Part shown: positions 31,696 through 40,405 of the stretch, piece by piece
How positions within the stretch are numbered: the first letter of the stretch is position 1
How the letters are laid out: each line of letters starts with the position of its first letter
Assembly: GCA_902777355.1 (NCBI GenBank)
Contig: CACYTU010000008.1
Coordinates: 1-58,372 of the forward strand
Direction of reading: 5' to 3'
DNA: 58,372 nt
Origin: an uncultured Lachnospiraceae bacterium
GTDB lineage: Bacteria > Bacillota > Clostridia > Lachnospirales > Lachnospiraceae
Notes under the pieces: model-generated
What the model was told of the DNA's origin: nothing
Databases searched by the model: none
The model's input: the letters and a program-made list of their open reading frames with translations, nothing else
Translations under genes and position numbers: made by a program

Positions 31696-33753
31696 TCAGC
31701 CGATCTCGCTTCCCGCAGGAACGTTCTTCCCTGCTTCAGGAACCATGAGGGCAAGGCTTCCGTCGGGAGCCTCCGCACAAAGAATCATACCCTCGGATAC
31801 AAGGCCAGCCAGTTTGGCGGGCTTGAGGTTGGTGATGACCATGACCTTTTTGCCTACCATTTCCTCAGGGCTGTAATATTTACGGATTCCGGACACGATC
31901 TGTCGAACCTCGGAGCCGATCTTAACCTGGGAGCAGAGAAGCTTTTTGGACTTCTTGACTGCCTCACAGGCAATGACCTCACCGATCTGGAACTGGCATT
32001 TGGCAAAATCGTCGATGGTGACTTCGGGCTTCTTTTCCACTTCGGGAATGGCTTCTTCAGCTGCTTCCGCCGCAGGTTCTGCCTTTTCGCCGTTCTCGGC
32101 CGCCTCAGCCGCAGCTTCCGCCGCCGCTGCCGCGCGCTGCTTCTCCATGATGACTTCAACCTTCTTCATGACCTCTTTCTGGTCCAGACGTGCGAAGAGG
32201 ATCTCGGGCTTGTCAGTGACATGGAACTCGTCTCCCGCTGCTCCGAATGTTCCCAGAGTCTCGAAATCGCGGATCTCTGTGCCCAGCATGCGGACGGTCT
32301 TCTCCGCAGTTTCAGGCATGAAGGGAGCCAGCAGAGAGACACCCATGGTGATGCCTTCCACCAGGTTGTAGAGCACGTTGGAGAGACGGTCCTTCTTGGA
32401 CTCGTCGCGGCCAAGGATCCAGGGCTCGGTCTCGTCAATATACTTGTTGAGGCGCTTAAAGACGGTAAAGATCTCAGTCAGAGCATCCGCCGCGCGCAGA
32501 TCATCCATCTTCTTCTCGACTTTTCCGTAGGCAGCTGTGGCGACAGCCTTCAGGTCATCGTCAAATGCCTTTGCCTTTTCGGCTTCTTCTTCAGTCAGGC
32601 CGGCGAAGGAACCGGTGTTCCTGATGGTTCCGCCCAAATACTTGTTGGACATTGCGATCGTGCGGTTCACCAGGTTGCCCAGGGTATTGGCCAGGTCGGA
32701 ATTGATTCGCTCCGCGACCAGTTCCCATGTGATAACGCCGTCGTTCTCATAGGGCATTTCGTGCACGACGAAGTAGCGGACAGCGTCCACGCCGAAGATG
32801 TCTACGAGGTCATCCGCGTAAATGACATTGCCCTTGGTCTTGGACATTTTTTCGCCGCCCTGCAGCAGCCAGGGATGGCCGAAGACCTGTTTGGGAAGCT
32901 CCACGCCCAGAGCCATCAGGAAGATGGGCCAGTAAATGGTGTGGAAACGGACGATGTCCTTGCCGATCAGGTGCAGGTCGGCAGGCCAGTATTTATCGAA
33001 GAGCGGATCACTGTTGCCGTCCGCGTCATAGCCAAGGCCTGTGATATAGTTGCTCAGCGCATCGAGCCAGACATAGACGACATGGCCGGGCGCGAAGTCC
33101 ACAGGAATGCCCCAGGAGAAAGAGGAGCGGGAGACGCACAGATCCTGCAGGCCGGGCAGGAGGAAGTTGTTCATCATCTCGTTCTTTCTGGAGACGGGCT
33201 GGATGAATTCGGGGTGAGTATTGATATGCTCGATCAGGCGGTCTGCGTATTTTTTCATACGGAAGAAATACGCGTCCTCCTGTGCCTGGTGGACAGGGTT
33301 GCCGCATACAGGACATTTGCCCTCTTCCTCAATCTGGGAAGGGGTATAGAATGCCTCGCACTCCTGGCAGTACATTCCGCTGTAGTGGCCAAGATAGATA
33401 TCGCCCTGGTCGTAGAGCTTTTTGAAAATCTTCTGGATCTGGCGCTCATGATCGGGGTCGGTCGTGCGGATAAAGCGGTCGTAGGATGTGCCCATCAGGT
33501 CCCAGAGACGCTTGATCTCGGCTGCGACTTCGTCGACAAATTCCTTGGGGCTCTTGCCTGCGCGGGCCGCCCTGGACTCAATCTTCTGTCCGTGCTCGTC
33601 GGAACCTGTCATGAAGCGGACATCGTAACCGTCCGCCCTTTTATAGCGGGCAATGCAGTCCGCCAGGACGATCTCATAGCTGTTGCCGATATGCGGCTTG
33701 CCGGACGTATAGGCGATTGCAGTTGTGATATAGTATTTTCCTTTATTTTGCAT
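31696..33753 (-). CDS. metG: Methionyl-tRNA synthetase
   Basis: This 685-residue class I synthetase charges tRNA-Met. HIGH is present as PHIGNSYE near residue 22 and KMSKS as KMSKTKGN (about 310). A zinc-finger pair follows the CxxC plan, CQECEAF and CPVCGNPVH (about 133-155). The anticodon-binding helical domain ends near 545. An alanine/glutamate-rich linker (RAAAAAEAAAEAAENGEKAE) then joins the C-terminal tRNA-binding (EMAP/Arc1p-type) domain, visible as IGEVIACEAVKKSKKLLCSQVKIG. The ATG at 33753 has AGGAGG upstream; the frame runs 13 residues further. The gene follows map by 29 bp and is co-transcribed with it. No T-box leader is visible. Confidence 0.96.
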   Translation of the reverse strand: MQNKGKYYITTAIAYTSGKPHIGNSYEIVLADCIARYKRADGYDVRFMTGSDEHGQKIESRAARAGKSPKEFVDEVAAEIKRLWDLMGTSYDRFIRTTDPDHERQIQKIFKKLYDQGDIYLGHYSGMYCQECEAFYTPSQIEEEGKCPVCGNPVHQAQEDAYFFRMKKYADRLIEHINTHPEFIQPVSRKNEMMNNFLLPGLQDLCVSRSSFSWGIPVDFAPGHVVYVWLDALSNYITGLGYDADGNSDPLFDKYWPADLHLIGKDIVRFHTIYWPIFLMALGVELPKQVFGHPWLLQGGEKMSKTKGNVIYADDLVDIFGVDAVRYFVVHEMPYENDGVITWELVAERINSDLANTLGNLVNRTIAMSNKYLGGTIRNTGSFAGLTEEEAEKAKAFDDDLKAVATAAYGKVEKKMDDLRAADALTEIFTVFKRLNKYIDETEPWILGRDESKKDRLSNVLYNLVEGITMGVSLLAPFMPETAEKTVRMLGTEIRDFETLGTFGAAGDEFHVTDKPEILFARLDQKEVMKKVEVIMEKQRAAAAAEAAAEAAENGEKAEPAAEAAEEAIPEVEKKPEVTIDDFAKCQFQIGEVIACEAVKKSKKLLCSQVKIGSEVRQIVSGIRKYYSPEEMVGKKVMVITNLKPAKLAGLVSEGMILCAEAPDGSLALMVPEAGKNVPAGSEIG

Positions 33754-33782
33754 GGTGGTTTTCCTCCTATTTATACCTTCCC

Positions 33783-34670
33783 TTACCAGCACAGGACTTC
33801 AGCGCCCTTCTCGGTGACCAGAACCTGGATCTCCCACTGTGCGGAGGGCTTGCCGTCCTGGGTGTAGATGGTCCAGCCGTTATTGGCGTCCTGATAGATT
33901 TTGTCTGTTCCCATGTTGACCATGGGCTCTATGGTAAACACCATTCCGGGCACCATGAGCATTTCAGTGCCGGGTTCGGATACATAGCTCACAAAAGGAT
34001 CTTCGTGGAATTCAAGGCCTATGCCGTGTCCGCCGATCTCACGGACCACAGAGTATCCGTTTTTGACCGCGTGGGCATGGACCTTGCTGCCCATATCACC
34101 GAGATAGGTCCAGGGGATGACCGCCTTCAGACCGATCTCTACACACTCCTTCGTCACTTGAACCAGACGTCTCTTCTCTTCAGAGACATCGCCGATACAG
34201 TACATTCTCGAGGAATCCGAGAAATATCCGTTCAGGATCGTCGAGCAGTCGACGTTGATGATATCGCCGTCCGTGAGGATGTGCTTCTCATCCGGAATGC
34301 CGTGGCACACCTCTTCGTTGATCGATGTGCACACGCTCTTGGGAAAGCCCTCGTAATGCAGCGGAGCAGGGATGCCGCCCATGCGGACCGTGGTCTCATA
34401 GACAATCTTGTCGATGTCTTCCGTGGGCATGCCCGCACCGATTTCTTTCGCGACCGCATCCAGGCAGGCCATGTTGATCTCGGCACTCTTCTTGATCCCA
34501 TCGACCGCTGTCCTGTTTTTGATCAGGCTCCTGTCGGGCACGATCGCGCCGTAAAGCTGATACTTCCTGAGCTTATCGTCGAAATTCATGTGGCAGGTCT
34601 TGTACTTGCGGCCACTGCCGCACCAGCACGGATCGTTCCTCTCTATCTTCTGCTTTCCCGAACGAATCAT
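33783..34670 (-). CDS. map: Methionine aminopeptidase with SEC-C zinc motif
   Basis: This 295-residue type I methionine aminopeptidase removes initiator methionine. The N-terminus carries a SEC-C zinc finger (RNDPCWCGSGRKYKTCH), a known extension in Clostridia that may dock on the ribosome. Catalytic metal ligands are present in order: D in DGDIINVDCSTIL, D in GYFSDSSRMY, H in REIGGHGIGLEFHEDP, E in VFTIEPMVNMG, E in SAQWEIQVLVT. The substrate histidine is in PLHYEGFPKSVCTSIN. Directly upstream of metG, a functional pairing of methionine charging and trimming. Confidence 0.95.
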   Translation of the reverse strand: MIRSGKQKIERNDPCWCGSGRKYKTCHMNFDDKLRKYQLYGAIVPDRSLIKNRTAVDGIKKSAEINMACLDAVAKEIGAGMPTEDIDKIVYETTVRMGGIPAPLHYEGFPKSVCTSINEEVCHGIPDEKHILTDGDIINVDCSTILNGYFSDSSRMYCIGDVSEEKRRLVQVTKECVEIGLKAVIPWTYLGDMGSKVHAHAVKNGYSVVREIGGHGIGLEFHEDPFVSYVSEPGTEMLMVPGMVFTIEPMVNMGTDKIYQDANNGWTIYTQDGKPSAQWEIQVLVTEKGAEVLCW

Positions 34671-35218
34671 ATTTCCTGGTTCCTCTCTATGTAAAAATAA
34701 TAATTTATAAAACGATTTTTCAACAGGCCGCCGCGATGTTTAAACTGTGCCCAGTAGATTGGGCATCAGTATTCCGACATACAAAACAGCCTGAGTATTT
34801 CTCTTTTAACAGCCAACTTATACAATATCATTTTAACTGCACTGAGTCAATTCAAGACTAACCGGCTGTGCTCTTCCATATATGACTTCCATATATGACT
34901 GGCCGCCTTTACTCTTCCGCGTTCTTCGCGTTCTTCGCGTTCTCTGTGCCCTCCGGTCGAAATGGGCCGCCTGTGCTCTTCCATTGAATACCGGCTGTCC
35001 GCGTCCTCTATTGAACACCGATTGTCCGTGTCCTCTGGACAAAAACTTTGCTATGCCCTGAAGGCCTTTGAATATCCATAAAAAATCGGCAAAAAAGATT
35101 TCCTTCAAAGTCATTGCGAAAACACTTTTCTACCGATTTGATCTTCTATTCAGATTATGCCGATTCCTTCTATTCCCTCTGCACTACTGGTCTTTTCCGC
35201 TGTCGGGCTCCTCCTGCA
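34671..35218. other. Repeat-bearing intergenic region
   Basis: About 550 bases without a supported gene. At 34870-35040 there are small tandem repeats: TTCCATATATGAC twice, GTTCTTCGC three times, and ATTGAAnACCGnnTGTCCG twice. A 93-residue minus frame over them is low-complexity and lacks a ribosome site. Confidence 0.5.
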
Positions 35219-35941
35219 CTACTGCTCTTTCACGCTTTCGGACTCATCCTGCGGCACAGAGTTTTCGGATTCAGGCTGTCCTTCCGTGTCCGGCGAGGAG
35301 TCCTGCCGGTCCTGTTCCGCCTGTCTGGCTTTAGCCAGCTGTTCCTCTCTCCTCTGCTCTGCTTCCCTCTCGTATTTCAGGTACTCGCTGAATCTCGCTC
35401 CGAGTACATTTAACAGGGCTCCACATGCGGCGAAGCAGATCATACAGATTCTGCCCAGGGTGCTTCCGAAAAGGATCAGGAGCTGGCCCATGGTCGGGAT
35501 GTGCCTGGCGACAATGCCGACCATATTCTCATAATCCACTTTGCTCAGATCTTCTCCGTCATTCGCGTCGCCCTTTGTGGTGAAGGTGCCATTGATGACG
35601 TCATTTTCTTTCACGCGGTGCATGACGACGCTGTCTCCGCTGTTAAACACGATGACATCGCCCTTGTTCACATCGGCCGGGTCGATTTCCTTCACGTATA
35701 TAATGCTGCCGATCGGTATGGCCGGCTCCATTGATCCGCTGACGACATTATAAATATCATATCCCATAAACTGGGGTACAGTGAGCGGAAGAGCCACCGC
35801 GATCACTGTTATGAGCATCAGTGTTCCGATCAATGAACAGAAAGCAGGTACATACATCAGCATCCCGCCCTTTTTCTGTGAGGGATATCCGTCAGTATCT
35901 GTCCTCTGCTGTTTTTTCTTTTTTGGATGTTTTTTTGCCAT
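35219..35941 (-). CDS. SipW/ER-type signal peptidase I
   Basis: This 240-residue membrane protease is of the archaeal/ER-like signal peptidase I type. The catalytic serine is in NVVSGSMEPAIPIGS (about residue 67). At the general-base position it has histidine, not lysine: GDSVVMHRVKEN (about 107), the defining SipW trait. The acidic box is TKGDANDGED. Helices flank the catalytic domain (LIGTLMLITVIAVALPLTV and LLILFGSTLGRICMICFAAC). A long charged C-tail (RREEQLAKARQAEQDRQDSS) is unusual and cytosolic. SipW enzymes cut biofilm proteins of the TasA/CalY type, and two such proteins are encoded just upstream. It starts at ATG with AGAGGCGG before it. A 37-bp array and the operon terminator separate it from the fibre genes, so it may have its own transcript. 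Confidence 0.9.
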   Translation of the reverse strand: MAKKHPKKKKQQRTDTDGYPSQKKGGMLMYVPAFCSLIGTLMLITVIAVALPLTVPQFMGYDIYNVVSGSMEPAIPIGSIIYVKEIDPADVNKGDVIVFNSGDSVVMHRVKENDVINGTFTTKGDANDGEDLSKVDYENMVGIVARHIPTMGQLLILFGSTLGRICMICFAACGALLNVLGARFSEYLKYEREAEQRREEQLAKARQAEQDRQDSSPDTEGQPESENSVPQDESESVKEQ

Positions 35942-36139
35942 TGCCGCCTCTTTTAGTCAATTTTCTGCCTTTATACCGGGATGCAATCATCTTTTCTGTT
36001 TTTATTCGTCTCTACTATTCTAAATGCTTGCGGCGCAAAAAGCATTCACTTCCCTGTATTTTTTTTATTTTTTATTACAAAAGTATTTTCTTTATAATCG
36101 ACGTCTGTGCTCTTTTTGCAAAAACTGAGTTTCTATTTT

Positions 36140-36312
36140 AAAAATGTGTACTATTTTGAAAAAAAGTAGTTCCTTAAAAAAGTGTACTACTTTTGGAATA
36201 AATGTGTTCCTGAAAAAAGCGTACTGCTTTTGAAAAAAATGTGTTCCTGAAAAAAGCGTACTGCTTTTGAAAAAAATGTGTTCCCGAAAAAAAGCGTACT
36301 ACTTTTGAAAAA
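36140..36312. repeat. 37-bp minisatellite
   Basis: About 4.5 units of 37 bp of the type GTGTTCCTGAAAAAAGCGTA then CTGCTTTTGAAAAAAAT. Each unit carries TTTTGAAAAA and AAAAGCGTACT words. The array lies between the SipW-like gene and the fibre operon terminator. Confidence 0.85.
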
Positions 36313-36341
36313 ATCCCCGCAGACCATTGTCCGCGGGGATT
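36306..36341 (-). terminator. Terminator of the surface-fibre operon
   Basis: On the minus strand ATCCCCGCGGACAATGG pairs through GCGGGGAT, followed by TTTTTTC. It lies 36 bp past the stop of the MucBP-like gene. Confidence 0.8.
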
Positions 36342-36376
36342 CGATTCATCCATTTGGCTGATGCCTGACAAATGCT

Positions 36377-37966
36377 TTATACCTGATCGTCGGTATCATC
36401 ATCGTCATCGGTATAGCCTTCAGAGGAAAAACGTTTGAAGAAGAACCATCCCGCTCCGCCGAGGAGAAGGACAATTGCGGCTCCAAGCAGGACCTTGACC
36501 GGTGTCGACATGCCGCGTGCGCGCACCACACCTTCCAGTTCGCTGTTGGTCGTGGTCTCGGAGCTCTTATCCGCTGTAGGTTCAACTTCCGCAGTATTGT
36601 TTCCTGAACTGCTGTAGTCTTTCAGGTTTGTGTTGGGATCATTGAGATTTGCAAGCTCTTTGGGAGTTGAACTGGTCTGAGCCGCTTCATTTCCCTGTGC
36701 TCCTGTCGGAGCTGTCCCGCTCGTCCCGGGTGTATTGTTTGTTCCGTTTGTTACGCCTGAAGGCGTGCTTCCCGGAGTTGTTCCGGAGGCATTGGTGCCG
36801 TTGGCTGTACTGCCCGGAGTGGTTCCGGTAGTATTGGTGCCATTGGCTGTGCTGCCCGGAGTAGTCCCAGTAGTATTAGTTCCGTTCGTGTTGCCCGAAT
36901 TTGCAGTAAATCTGTTACCTGTATTACTACCGGGTGTGGTCCCTGCAGTATTTCCGCTCGCCGTGGTTCCGGAAAGATTACGGGTAGTCGTAGTCGTGCT
37001 TCCCGAAGCATTCCCACTGGCAGTAGTGCCGGCAGGATTACCGGAGGCAGTAGTCCCCGCAGGATTAGGTGTATAGGATCTGGTCGTCGTTGTTGTAGTG
37101 TAAGACGACGGGTTGGTGTAACTCGAAGTCGAACCGGACGATCTTACTGTGGATGTCGAACTGGACGCAGTCCCTACGCGTCTGGTAGTTGTCGTTGTAC
37201 GCTTGGTTGTTGTCGTGGTTCGCCTGGTTGTAGTCGTAGATTTCTTTGTAGTTGTTGTAGAACTACTGTTTTTTTTTGTGCTGCTTACGGTTCCGCTTTT
37301 TGTTGTGGTCGTTGTAGTTCCGTCCTTAGTAGTAGTTTTTGTAGTAGAGGAACTTGCTATCTTTGTGTAGTAGCAAGTGAAAGTCATACCATTCTTCAGC
37401 TTCACAGCAGTAGTAACCGGATCTTTCGGTGTATAACCATCTATGTAGATGTAAGTAGGTACAAACTCTTCACCTTCATTTCCGTAATATGTAAGTGTAG
37501 CCGGCTTGTGAAGCTCTTTGTTTGTCCCCGCTTCCAAATACTTAATTGTGTACTGAATGTCACTTCCTTTCAGTGCATAAGACACGACAAAGTCCATGTC
37601 AGAATTCACTACGATTGGCTCTGCAATCGTCTTTGGATAAAGGTTGTTATCCTTTCCGCTCAGCCTGAAGCCCGTTGCTTCATACCTTGAATCCGTTACT
37701 TTTATAAGCTTCTTAAGCTCGTTCCAGTCTACATTCAGCTTTTGACCAGGGGTGACAGAATATTCTTTGACGTCTTTTCCGTCAATTGTACCCTGTTTTC
37801 CCGCGAATATACGCACAGTATATTGGTATGTATCGCCAGTCTCACTTGCCAGTGCCGGGAGTGCCAGAGCCGCGATCATGCACAGAGCAATGACCACTGC
37901 AGCTACGCGTACGAAGAGGCTTCTGCGCTGTCCCGAGGAAGATTGTTTCATCACATTCCGTCTCAT
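36377..37966 (-). CDS. MucBP-like surface protein with Thr/Ser/Gly stalk
   Basis: This 529-residue exported protein has a Sec signal (SLFVRVAAVVIALCMIAALALPALAS), then a beta-rich region of about 150 residues whose second half looks like a MucBP/Flg_new-type domain (IQYTIKYLEAGTNKELHKPA, IDGYTPKDPVTTAVKLKNGM). A threonine/serine/glycine stalk of about 260 residues with repeats of TTTTTR and GTTPGSTANGTNTT follows. The C-terminus has one membrane helix (VKVLLGAAIVLLLGGAGWFFF) and an acidic tail DDDDDTDD. No LPxTG. It is anchored by the helix, so it projects from the membrane through the wall. The start overlaps the upstream KTGD gene by four bases, so they are coupled. Probable adhesin. Confidence 0.75.
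   Translation of the reverse strand: MRRNVMKQSSSGQRRSLFVRVAAVVIALCMIAALALPALASETGDTYQYTVRIFAGKQGTIDGKDVKEYSVTPGQKLNVDWNELKKLIKVTDSRYEATGFRLSGKDNNLYPKTIAEPIVVNSDMDFVVSYALKGSDIQYTIKYLEAGTNKELHKPATLTYYGNEGEEFVPTYIYIDGYTPKDPVTTAVKLKNGMTFTCYYTKIASSSTTKTTTKDGTTTTTTKSGTVSSTKKNSSSTTTTKKSTTTTRRTTTTTKRTTTTTRRVGTASSSTSTVRSSGSTSSYTNPSSYTTTTTTRSYTPNPAGTTASGNPAGTTASGNASGSTTTTTRNLSGTTASGNTAGTTPGSNTGNRFTANSGNTNGTNTTGTTPGSTANGTNTTGTTPGSTANGTNASGTTPGSTPSGVTNGTNNTPGTSGTAPTGAQGNEAAQTSSTPKELANLNDPNTNLKDYSSSGNNTAEVEPTADKSSETTTNSELEGVVRARGMSTPVKVLLGAAIVLLLGGAGWFFFKRFSSEGYTDDDDDTDDQV
36720..37360 (-). repeat. In-frame Thr/Ser/Gly stalk repeats
   Basis: Units of 39-42 bp such as GTTPGSTANGTNTT, plus poly-Thr runs (TTTTRR, TTTTTRS), build the stalk. 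The units at 36790-36870 are almost identical. Confidence 0.75.
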
Positions 37967-38841
37967 GACCTGCCTCCTCTCTGTCTGCGTCTCTCATGCA
38001 GGCTGTAGAATGCAAGGAACAGGAGAATCATGCCGCTGACACCGGCTGCGATCAGGTACGGAAGAGTATCGGTATAATCGCCGGTCTTAACGGTTGTGGA
38101 TTTTTCGGTTGATGTGCTGCTCTTCTTTACCTTTTCTTCTTCTTCCTCTTCGATGATTGTTTTCTTTTTCTTTTTCTCTACCTCTTCTTCAGGTTCGTCA
38201 GGTTTGACAGGTTTGTCAGGCTCTTTTTCGGGAGTCCTCAGTTCAACCGCAAAGTTCATCTCCAGGTCCGCAAGAGTATCCTGATAGTCGTTGCCCTGTG
38301 TCTCGCCATCAAGGCCCACCCGCAACGTGACCGTTCCGCCTTCACCTTTATTCAGGGTATCAATGTAGAACCAGTCATCCAGAGCATTGGTTGCCTCGTG
38401 AAGACCCTGGCCTGCCTTGCTGACACTCTGTCCTCCGACTGTATCGCTTGAATACAGTACGACATCACTATCACCGTCCTGATTTCCCTTGTACTTCAGA
38501 ATATAAGTATAGGCGCCGCCATTAAGTCCCTTATCATCTGAACGTGTATCTTCAAGCGAATCAATGACCTTGTTGGTCATGTACCAGTCTGTGGTGTTGT
38601 CATTATCGTTTTTAATCTTCACACTAAAGTCAACGTAGTCCCCGGGCTGCAGGCCCTTGAGATTATCGTCCCATACCTTACTATGAAAGTTGCTGCTCAT
38701 TTTCTTGTCAGCGGTGAAGGTAACTGCCCAGTCATTTTTGCCGGCATGATTCTCGGCCAAAGCCGAAATACTCATAGCCAGGACCAGAAGCGCTGCGATC
38801 AGAGCAGGAGGAAGAATTTTATTTGTGATTTTTTTCATCAT
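37963..38841 (-). CDS. Exported protein with KTGD-type sorting-like C-terminus
   Basis: This 292-residue exported protein has a signal peptide (ILPPALIAALLVLAMSISALA). The mature part is a beta-rich domain of about 170 residues (PGDYVDFSVKIKNDNDNTTDWYMTNKVID, WFYIDTLNKGEGGTVTLRVGLDGE in pieces), reminiscent of TasA-like or adhesin domains. A charged linker follows (KKKKKTIIEEEEEEKVKKSS), then STTVKTGDYTDTLPY, a membrane helix and RRRQRGG. That end matches the layout of a sortase signal (xxTGD, helix, basic tail), with VKTG in place of LPxTG, so it is the best substrate for the class C sortase in this cluster. Good site GGAGG at 5 bases. Overlaps the next gene. Confidence 0.7.
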   Translation of the reverse strand: MMKKITNKILPPALIAALLVLAMSISALAENHAGKNDWAVTFTADKKMSSNFHSKVWDDNLKGLQPGDYVDFSVKIKNDNDNTTDWYMTNKVIDSLEDTRSDDKGLNGGAYTYILKYKGNQDGDSDVVLYSSDTVGGQSVSKAGQGLHEATNALDDWFYIDTLNKGEGGTVTLRVGLDGETQGNDYQDTLADLEMNFAVELRTPEKEPDKPVKPDEPEEEVEKKKKKTIIEEEEEEKVKKSSTSTEKSTTVKTGDYTDTLPYLIAAGVSGMILLFLAFYSLHERRRQRGGRS

Positions 38842-38856
38842 TCAGTCCTCCTTTCC

Positions 38857-39720
38857 TCAATTCTTCAGCGAAATCTGGCCTTTGTCATCGACCGTAAGAT
38901 CTACGCCCCATGCGCTCTTGGCGGCATCTACGATGTTATGGTTCTGTACGGCATCGACCTGAGCTTCAACACAGAACTGCCAACCGTCATAGTCATAGGT
39001 TGTCTGAATTCTTGTGACACCATTTTCGTCTGTGGTCTTCTTCTGAGTTGCCTTTTCTGCTATCGACGGGTCAATTCTGATCGTATCGCAAAGTGGTTTC
39101 GTATCTGCATTGACCTTTAAGAGATCTTTGTAATAGAAAACCATACGCTCTTCAGTACTGGCCATCTTATCAAGCATCCAAACATCTTCATTGATCAGAT
39201 GCAGATCAATCAGAGCCGGGGAAAGTCCCTGTGTCGATGTTCCCTTCTGATTAGTGCTAAATACCTTTTCACCCTTGGGGTTTGTCCAATACCTGCGAAT
39301 CGTCATACGGACATATTCATCGATATGGCCCGAGTTTCTGGCACTGATTGCCTCCTTATAAATTTTTCCGGGAATAATCGATGTATCTGTGCCCAGGAAT
39401 CTTTGTGGAGACCCGCCTTCTCCGCAGCCGAAAAGATATCCTTCTTCATTGCCGTTCCACTTGTCACCCGGGTTCTTTTTATCATCCCGATGAGCATGAT
39501 CGCGGGATGCCACCGGTGTAGCTGCAGCATCGCCCTGGCTCTGCTCAAGAAGAGATACGCCTATACAGCACTGCTCTATACGAGCGCCATATGTGGCTGA
39601 CCTGTATCGCAGAGCTGCAAGTACCGCGCCGACTGTTGTAAAAAGAAGCAGTGCTGCAGACAGTACAAAAAGAATGATTGTGGCTTTAGGAGAGGCGAGC
39701 CATTTCTTGAATTTTTTCAT
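38857..39720 (-). CDS. TasA/CalY-like secreted protein
   Basis: This 287-residue exported protein has a hydrophobic N-terminal helix (ATIILFVLSAALLLFTTVGAVLAAL) with a boundary of the SipW type. The mature part contains two cysteines close together (EQCCIGVSL) and a third in FGCGEGGS. It continues with ISARNSGHIDEYVRMTIRRYW, which resembles the 'N-x-G-x-x-x-x-Y-V-R-V' stretch of TasA/camelysin-like proteins. No C-terminal anchor. I start at ATG 39720 (spacing 9 from GAGGGGG) rather than the in-frame GTG at 39726. It sits 8-14 bases after the neighbouring SipW-signal gene. Probable fibre subunit; family call is moderate. Confidence 0.65.
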   Translation of the reverse strand: MKKFKKWLASPKATIILFVLSAALLLFTTVGAVLAALRYRSATYGARIEQCCIGVSLLEQSQGDAAATPVASRDHAHRDDKKNPGDKWNGNEEGYLFGCGEGGSPQRFLGTDTSIIPGKIYKEAISARNSGHIDEYVRMTIRRYWTNPKGEKVFSTNQKGTSTQGLSPALIDLHLINEDVWMLDKMASTEERMVFYYKDLLKVNADTKPLCDTIRIDPSIAEKATQKKTTDENGVTRIQTTYDYDGWQFCVEAQVDAVQNHNIVDAAKSAWGVDLTVDDKGQISLKN

Positions 39721-39734
39721 CTTCACTCACCCCC

Positions 39735-40388
39735 TCAATTATCATTCTGCTGAACTCTCTGGGTCTGAACCTTCTTCGTCCAGTCAACCTGATCCCAGGG
39801 AAGCTCATTTCCGTCTTTATCATACTGCACTTCGGTTGCTTCATAGACGATAATCACGTTAAATTCATCGCCCACCATAGCACCTTTAGTCTCATCAGCA
39901 GGCACCTTTGTAATCTTGACATGGAGCGGTTCCGCCGGTTTAATGTCGTTTTTCCCATCTTCGTCTTCGTCCTTGCCTGTATCCACAGGAGAATGGAGCT
40001 TGGTGTAGTACCACCATTCTCCATTAGCCTGCCAATTTTCATGTCGAAGTCGAGGATCATCATCTCTTTCGACATCGTCAGGAATCGTCTCATCACTGAA
40101 AAACAGAGGATAGTCGTCGGAGCAAAAAGCCCGTGCACGCAGGTAGACCGGTCTGGAATCTTTCGAAACCGTGATGCTTAATGTCTTCTCCCAATTCTGT
40201 AATGTCTCGTCGTCATGTTCTTCATGTCCAAGCACGATTGGATATCCACCCTTTGCTCTGGCATAGGTGGTAAAATATGCCCATGCAGAGCCCATCACAG
40301 CACTCACCACAAGCATCACAGCAACTGCTGTGAGAAGCGCCGTGCGGAGGGCGTTCCACTTTTTCTCATTCATCATATGATCATTCAT
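39735..40388 (-). CDS. SipW-dependent-type secreted protein
   Basis: This 217-residue exported protein has a textbook SipW-type signal: TALLTAVAVMLVVSAVMGSAWAYFTTYARAKGGYPI, in two parts here, with the G-x-x-A-Y-F-[ST] boundary. That is the hallmark of TasA/CalY/TapA-like proteins. The mature protein is acidic, beta-rich (KTLSITVSKDSRPVYLRARAF) and ends without an anchor. The position of VYLRARAF after the first strands again recalls TasA-family proteins. It starts with AGGAGGG at 9 bases. It sits between the SpaA-type pilin and the TasA-like gene. Cleavage by the SipW-like enzyme at 35.2 kb is inferred. Confidence 0.72.
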   Translation of the reverse strand: MNDHMMNEKKWNALRTALLTAVAVMLVVSAVMGSAWAYFTTYARAKGGYPIVLGHEEHDDETLQNWEKTLSITVSKDSRPVYLRARAFCSDDYPLFFSDETIPDDVERDDDPRLRHENWQANGEWWYYTKLHSPVDTGKDEDEDGKNDIKPAEPLHVKITKVPADETKGAMVGDEFNVIIVYEATEVQYDKDGNELPWDQVDWTKKVQTQRVQQNDN

Positions 40389-40405
40389 ATGTCACTGCCC
40401 TCCTG

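Noticed and set aside
34833-35114. 93-residue minus frame over small tandem repeats
   Set aside because: Low-complexity from TTCTTCGCG-type repeats, no ribosome site.
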